Shown piece by piece: positions 30,797-33,886 of a DNA stretch of 33,886 bases. The stretch's first letter is position 1; the number at the start of each line of letters is the position of its first letter. The DNA is from an uncultured Bacilli bacterium. Lineage in GTDB: Bacteria; Bacillota_I; Bacilli_A; RF39; UBA660. The notes under the pieces are model-generated. The model was given only the letters and a program-made list of their open reading frames with translations, did no database searches and was not told where the DNA came from. Made by a program: the position numbers and the translations under genes. The stretch lies in the NCBI GenBank assembly GCA_947629475.1, contig CANRDV010000013.1, positions 1-33,886 on the forward strand. The letters run 5' to 3'.

Positions 30797-31645
30797 TTAC
30801 TTTATTTTTTTATATATTTTTAAACTTGCATCATTAAAGTCTTCTAAATTTTCTTCTTCACCTATTTTCTTTAAAGTATAGTTAATTAATTTAACTACTT
30901 CATTTAAAAAGTATTCTTTTTGTTCCTTAGAAATTTGTCTTCTAGTTTCAATATCTTTAATTCTTAATCTTGGTTCTAAAACACCATTTGCAGATGCCAT
31001 CAAATCAGCAAGGTTTAATATTCTATCATAGTCTGTATATTCATAGTTTCTTAAAAATTCAGAGATATCATTTTTAATTGGTTTATTTGTTATTGGTTCA
31101 AAGATTGCATAGGTTTTGCCATTGATATATGAGTGTGTTAAAGCTCCAATTGCTTCTTCAAAGTATCCTAAATCATATAGTTTTTCAAAGCCAATTATTA
31201 CATGTTTAAAGTTTTGTTCGTATTTACGTCCATAGTCATGTAAAAGACCCATTCGGAATGCTTTATCAGAATCTAACCCCATCTTAGAAGCTAATGTTTC
31301 CGATAATCTTGCAACTTCTAAAGAATGAGCTAGATAATTACTAGTATTAAATCCATTAACTAAATTATTTCCTAACGGATTACCTAAATCTAAACATTTA
31401 TAAGCTAAATTTAAGAATTTATCTTTTAAAGCATAAGGAATTTTTTGATTTTGAAGTAACTTATAACACTCTTCCTTAGGTAAATCACTAAAATCAACCA
31501 TTAAATTAAGTAAATTATCTAAATCTTTACTATCTACATTATTAATTAAAAGATAAAAACAATCAGACTTACTATGAAAATTAACTATCTTACTATTTAT
31601 TAAATTATATAAACCTATCTTATATTTTTCATTACTAAAATTCAT
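30797..31645 (-). CDS. HD-domain hydrolase
   Basis: 282 residues from ATG 31645; GGAGGAG five bases upstream decides against the in-frame ATG at 31657, which is part of that site. The HD metal motif is NYLAHSLEVARLSETLASKM...MGLLHDYGRK, followed by KHVIIGFEKL and a downstream His (ALTHSYINGK) that could complete the site. Family members hydrolyse phosphoesters of nucleotides or act as phosphodiesterases; the substrate is not evident. It lies immediately downstream of tRNA-Arg with a terminator hairpin between, so expression may depend on read-through or an unseen promoter. Confidence 0.78.
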   Translation of the reverse strand: MNFSNEKYKIGLYNLINSKIVNFHSKSDCFYLLINNVDSKDLDNLLNLMVDFSDLPKEECYKLLQNQKIPYALKDKFLNLAYKCLDLGNPLGNNLVNGFNTSNYLAHSLEVARLSETLASKMGLDSDKAFRMGLLHDYGRKYEQNFKHVIIGFEKLYDLGYFEEAIGALTHSYINGKTYAIFEPITNKPIKNDISEFLRNYEYTDYDRILNLADLMASANGVLEPRLRIKDIETRRQISKEQKEYFLNEVVKLINYTLKKIGEEENLEDFNDASLKIYKKIK

Positions 31646-31660
31646 GCACTCCTCCATAAT

Positions 31661-31686
31661 AAAACCCTAAGAAGGGATTTTTTTTA
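31661..31686 (-). terminator. Terminator after tRNA-Arg
   Basis: Minus strand ATCCCT, TTCT-like loop, AGGGTTTT (31664-31677), with A- and T-runs on both sides; it can act in both directions. It sits in the 44 nt between the tRNA and the HD gene. Confidence 0.65.
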
Positions 31687-31688
31687 AA

Positions 31689-31763
31689 TGGTGTTCACAG
31701 CAGGAATCGAACCTGCATCTGTTCCTTCGGAGGGAACCATACTATCCATTGTACTATGCGAAC
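31689..31763 (-). tRNA. tRNA-Arg (anticodon CCG)
   Basis: 75 nt with encoded CCA. Acceptor stem GTTCGCA/TGTGAAC (one G-U), discriminator A, D-arm with GTACAATGGATAGTA-like loop, anticodon stem GTTCC/GGAAC around CTCCGAA (CCG, reads CGG) and T-arm with GGTTCGATTCC. Promoter TTGCAA-16-TATAAT at 31775-31802 on the minus strand. Confidence 0.93.
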
Positions 31764-31774
31764 GACTAATAAAT

Positions 31775-31802
31775 ATTATATATTTTTTTTAGAAAATTGC
31801 AA
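31775..31802 (-). promoter_or_regulatory. Promoter of tRNA-Arg
   Basis: Minus strand TTGCAA (31797-31802), 16-nt spacer, perfect TATAAT (31775-31780), 11 nt before the mature 5' end. Confidence 0.65.
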
Positions 31803-31820
31803 CTACTTTCCTAAAAATAA

Positions 31821-31849
31821 TTGATTAATCTTAAGTTATCCTTTATAAT
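31821..31849 (+). promoter_or_regulatory. Promoter of the second HD gene
   Basis: TTGATT (31821-31826), 17-nt spacer, perfect TATAAT (31844-31849). ATG 31867 follows after about 12 nt of leader with GGTGAT. Confidence 0.7.
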
Positions 31850-31866
31850 GAATTTGGTGATATACA

Positions 31867-32598
31867 ATGCTAGAACAAGATTTAGATAAATTTTTAGATG
31901 AAAATAACTTAACTCAAGAAGATAAAGAATTTTTTAAAAGTATCATTACTCCGATTATTAATCATCCCGAGTTTAAAAAGAGATTAGATAGTGGTATCTA
32001 TCCCCATCATGCGAAAGTTAGTTTAGGACGTCATATTTTAAATGATGCAATTGAAGCTTATAAAATTGCTAAAAAGAAACAAACAAAATATAATTTAAAT
32101 TTAAGACTTGTTATTTTAATTGCTATGTTTCATGATTTATATGAACTTCCTTGGCAAAATTCAGGTCTTTCTAAGAAACTTAGGAATAGACATGGGTTTA
32201 CCCATCCAATTGAAGCTGCTATTAACGCCGTTACTTGGTTTCCTGAATATTTTAGTGACCAAGATGAAGCTAAGATTATACTTGATGGAATAATTCATCA
32301 TATGTACCCCTTCCCAGTTCGAGCAATTACTAAAGATTTCAGGGATATTGATATTAATAATTTAAAGAAATTAGAAAACTTACCTCCTAATATAAAAGAG
32401 TTTATTATTAAATCAAGTTTAAGATATCATTTTCTTAAAGTTTCCCTTAGTAGAAGTAATTCTAAAGAAGGAAGAATTGTTTCAACTGCTGATACTTTAG
32501 TATCTGTAAAAAAAGAAAATAAAAACTTTAATGCTTATAAAGCAACAATTACAGGAAAAAATCCTGATTTATTAGAAAAAAGGCAACAGCGAGACTAA
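31867..32598 (+). CDS. HD-superfamily phosphohydrolase
   Basis: 243 residues, soluble. Metal site: YPHHAKVSLGRHILND, then AMFHDLYELPW with the HD pair, GFTHPIEAAIN and DGIIHHMYPFP, giving the H...HD...H...HH pattern. The distal part is KVSLSRSNSKEGRIVSTADTLVS, supplying the last Asp. It resembles predicted HD phosphohydrolases of Firmicutes; substrate unknown. Own promoter and terminator, divergent from tRNA-Arg. It differs from the HD protein at 30797-31645 in motif spacing, so the two are not recent duplicates. Confidence 0.82.
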   Translation: MLEQDLDKFLDENNLTQEDKEFFKSIITPIINHPEFKKRLDSGIYPHHAKVSLGRHILNDAIEAYKIAKKKQTKYNLNLRLVILIAMFHDLYELPWQNSGLSKKLRNRHGFTHPIEAAINAVTWFPEYFSDQDEAKIILDGIIHHMYPFPVRAITKDFRDIDINNLKKLENLPPNIKEFIIKSSLRYHFLKVSLSRSNSKEGRIVSTADTLVSVKKENKNFNAYKATITGKNPDLLEKRQQRD

Positions 32599-32610
32599 TT
32601 GCCCTTTTAT
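32577..32610 (+). terminator. Terminator of the second HD gene
   Basis: AAAAGGCAA (to 32586) pairs with TTGCC-CTTTT (32599-32608) across the stop codon. Confidence 0.7.
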
Positions 32611-32615
32611 TATTA

Positions 32616-32635
32616 TTTGCGAACTTTTTGCGAAC
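32616..32635. repeat. Direct repeat of TTTGCGAAC with 11-bp period
   Basis: TTTGCGAAC occurs at 32616-32624 and again at 32627-32635, one helical turn apart, in the short gap between the HD gene and the DUF4143 ATPase. Such helical-phase repeats are typical of protein-binding or recombinase arm sites. No partner site or integrase is visible. Confidence 0.4.
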
Positions 32636-32704
32636 ATTTAAATTTAAAAACCTATCCACTCCTTATTTATCAAGCATTTATTTGAAATTATTCCAATTAT
32701 AAGT

Positions 32705-33886
32705 TTATTTTTCTTTTAAAAATCTTTTAAGGAGAAAAGTCATAAAATAGGGAAAAGTATAGAATTTTCCATTAAAGCCAATATTTTTATTGCATAATTT
32801 AATTCCATATTTTATATCACTAGAAGCATTACTATCTATTAATTTATTAAGTGATGGGGTACTATTATCCGTTGCTTTTACTTCTACAGGAATTAATGAA
32901 TTAACATCTCTCACAAAAAAATCCATTTCAATTCTTTTATTATCATTTCTATAAAAATATAAATCATAACCTGCTTTTACCAACATATCTCCTATTAAGT
33001 TTTCATAAATAGCACCTTTATAAGTATTAAAATTTTCATTGTTTCTTAAATCATCTTGAGCTTCTTCATCTAAAGAGCATATAAGTAAACCAGTATCTCC
33101 AAAATATAGTCTATAATTTTCAGGGTTATAATTTCCTTTTAATGGTAAATTTAACCTTGATAAATCATAACTAATATTAATTATTCCAGCATTTTTTAAC
33201 CAATCTATAACTCCAATATACTCACGATTTCTAGCTCCTTCTTTAATTTTACTTATTTGAAACTTTTTATTATCTTTTCCTAAAAATACTGGTATTTGTC
33301 TATAAACACTTAATATTTTAGCTTGGTCTAAACCATTAGCATATTTTGTTATATCTTCTTCATAATCAATGAGAATTTGTTGTTGCATTTTTAAAATACC
33401 ACTATAATTTTTATTTTCAATAAAAAGACTAACAATCTTAGGCATTCCTCCTACTATCATATACTCTTTAAAATTTTCAAGTAACACATCATACATCAAT
33501 TTAGGTAAAGGTTTTAATTCTTTCATATAGGAATATATTTCTTCTATCTGGGAATCCTTATAGCCTTTTGCCCAAAGAAATTCTTCAAAATCCATTGAAC
33601 GCATTGTATAATCCATTTTATTACCAACACTATTAGATTCTATTTGTTTATAGTTAATCCCCATCAGTGAACCTGAACATATAACATCAAATCGCTTGTC
33701 CATATTAAATGCTTTAAGTGAGGTAGCTGTACTTGGGCATTCTTGCATTTCATCAAAGAAAATCAAGGTTTCATTAGGAATAATATCTATATTAGGTAAT
33801 TTTAAGGAAATATTTTTAATAATTGTATCAACATCAAATCCTTGTTCAAAAATATTTAAAAACTGAGGTTGTAAAGCAAAATTTAT
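32705..33886 (-). CDS. AAA+ ATPase with DUF4143 (5' end outside the window)
   Basis: The frame stays open to the right edge, so the start and Walker A lie beyond it; 394 codons are visible. Read from the edge: FALQPQFLNIFEQGFDVDTI, then Walker B TLIFFDEMQECP, sensor region DVICSGSLMGINYK, RSMDFEEFLWAKGY, and the C-terminal DUF4143 half with YFGDTGLLICSL and the nuclease-like EMDFFVRDVNSLIPVEVKAT. These ATPases are common in bacteria and archaea, often as lone, rapidly exchanged genes; their role is poorly known. A TTG at 33766 could look like a start but would remove part of the ATPase domain. No neighbour suggests a partner. Confidence 0.85.
   Translation of the reverse strand: MNFALQPQFLNIFEQGFDVDTIIKNISLKLPNIDIIPNETLIFFDEMQECPSTATSLKAFNMDKRFDVICSGSLMGINYKQIESNSVGNKMDYTMRSMDFEEFLWAKGYKDSQIEEIYSYMKELKPLPKLMYDVLLENFKEYMIVGGMPKIVSLFIENKNYSGILKMQQQILIDYEEDITKYANGLDQAKILSVYRQIPVFLGKDNKKFQISKIKEGARNREYIGVIDWLKNAGIINISYDLSRLNLPLKGNYNPENYRLYFGDTGLLICSLDEEAQDDLRNNENFNTYKGAIYENLIGDMLVKAGYDLYFYRNDNKRIEMDFFVRDVNSLIPVEVKATDNSTPSLNKLIDSNASSDIKYGIKLCNKNIGFNGKFYTFPYFMTFLLKRFLKEK

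Noticed and set aside
33758-33766. TTG at 33766 as the start of the DUF4143 ATPase
   Set aside because: The same frame is open for 40 more codons to the edge with ATPase-like sequence, and Walker A would be missing, so the gene continues outside the window.

Overview
The window is a chromosomal segment from a very AT-rich, low-GC Gram-positive-type bacterium. The housekeeping set is Firmicutes/Bacilli-like: RNase J, dnaG-rpoD-trmK, ffh, a sufCDSU-type operon with SufU, an NlpC/P60 wall hydrolase and a YtrA-like GntR/ABC cassette. Shine-Dalgarno sites are strong, promoters are close to the TTGACA-17-TATAAT consensus, and intergenic regions are short. TGA acts as a stop: conserved Trp residues in long genes use TGG and I see no internal TGA. 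This argues against a code-4 Mycoplasma. An uncultured gut Bacilli or RF39/Erysipelotrichia-like lineage fits, but that placement is inference.

Layout. 1-415: tandem structured hairpin elements and a probable small RNA with its own promoter. 381-1253 (-): a protein with a phage polyvalent-protein-like C-terminus. 1372-2667 (+): NlpC/P60 hydrolase. 2743-4600 (+): gntR-ABC-permease cassette whose regulator has a non-standard or damaged start. 4605-4985: an unannotated type I toxin-antitoxin-like locus with two convergent RNAs and a 25-residue membrane peptide. 5130-5205: tRNA-Glu(CUC). 5233-7746 (-): three-gene operon of TPR proteins. 7765-8150: a structured intergenic region with a probable ncRNA. 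8154-11663 (-): dnaG-rpoD-trmK. 11804-13474 (+): rnjA. 13667-17005 (-): membrane/signalling operon (small anchored protein, solute-binding domain fused to a degenerate GGDEF domain, YihY). 17154-17417 (+): small protein. 17426-21837 (-): ffh-sufC-sufD-sufS-sufU, with no sufB and a short sufD. 21935-22800: a cluster of type I toxin-antitoxin-like modules, one nearly intact, one altered and one fragmentary. 22892-25024 (-): duplicated WG-repeat membrane protein. 25136-27589 (-): MacB-type ABC ATPase-permease fusion. 27721-28200 (+): uracil/hypoxanthine-DNA glycosylase. 28197-31645 (-): DUF362 protein, membrane HExxH protein, HD protein. 31689-31763 (-): tRNA-Arg(CCG). 31867-32598 (+): second HD hydrolase. 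32705-33886 (-): DUF4143 AAA+ ATPase cut by the window edge.

The most interesting content is the family of compact loci at 4605-4985 and 21935-22800. In the two better-preserved loci, a toxin-like mRNA has a perfect -10 and a structured leader that can pair with its own ribosome-binding site. It encodes a 25-28 residue hydrophobic peptide and converges with a short promoter-driven RNA on a shared hairpin. Both RNAs of a locus begin with the same ACCTAA/TTAGGT-type hairpin, so each locus is bounded by inverted copies. This resembles the plasmid par (Fst) layout, but the peptides are not ones I recognise.
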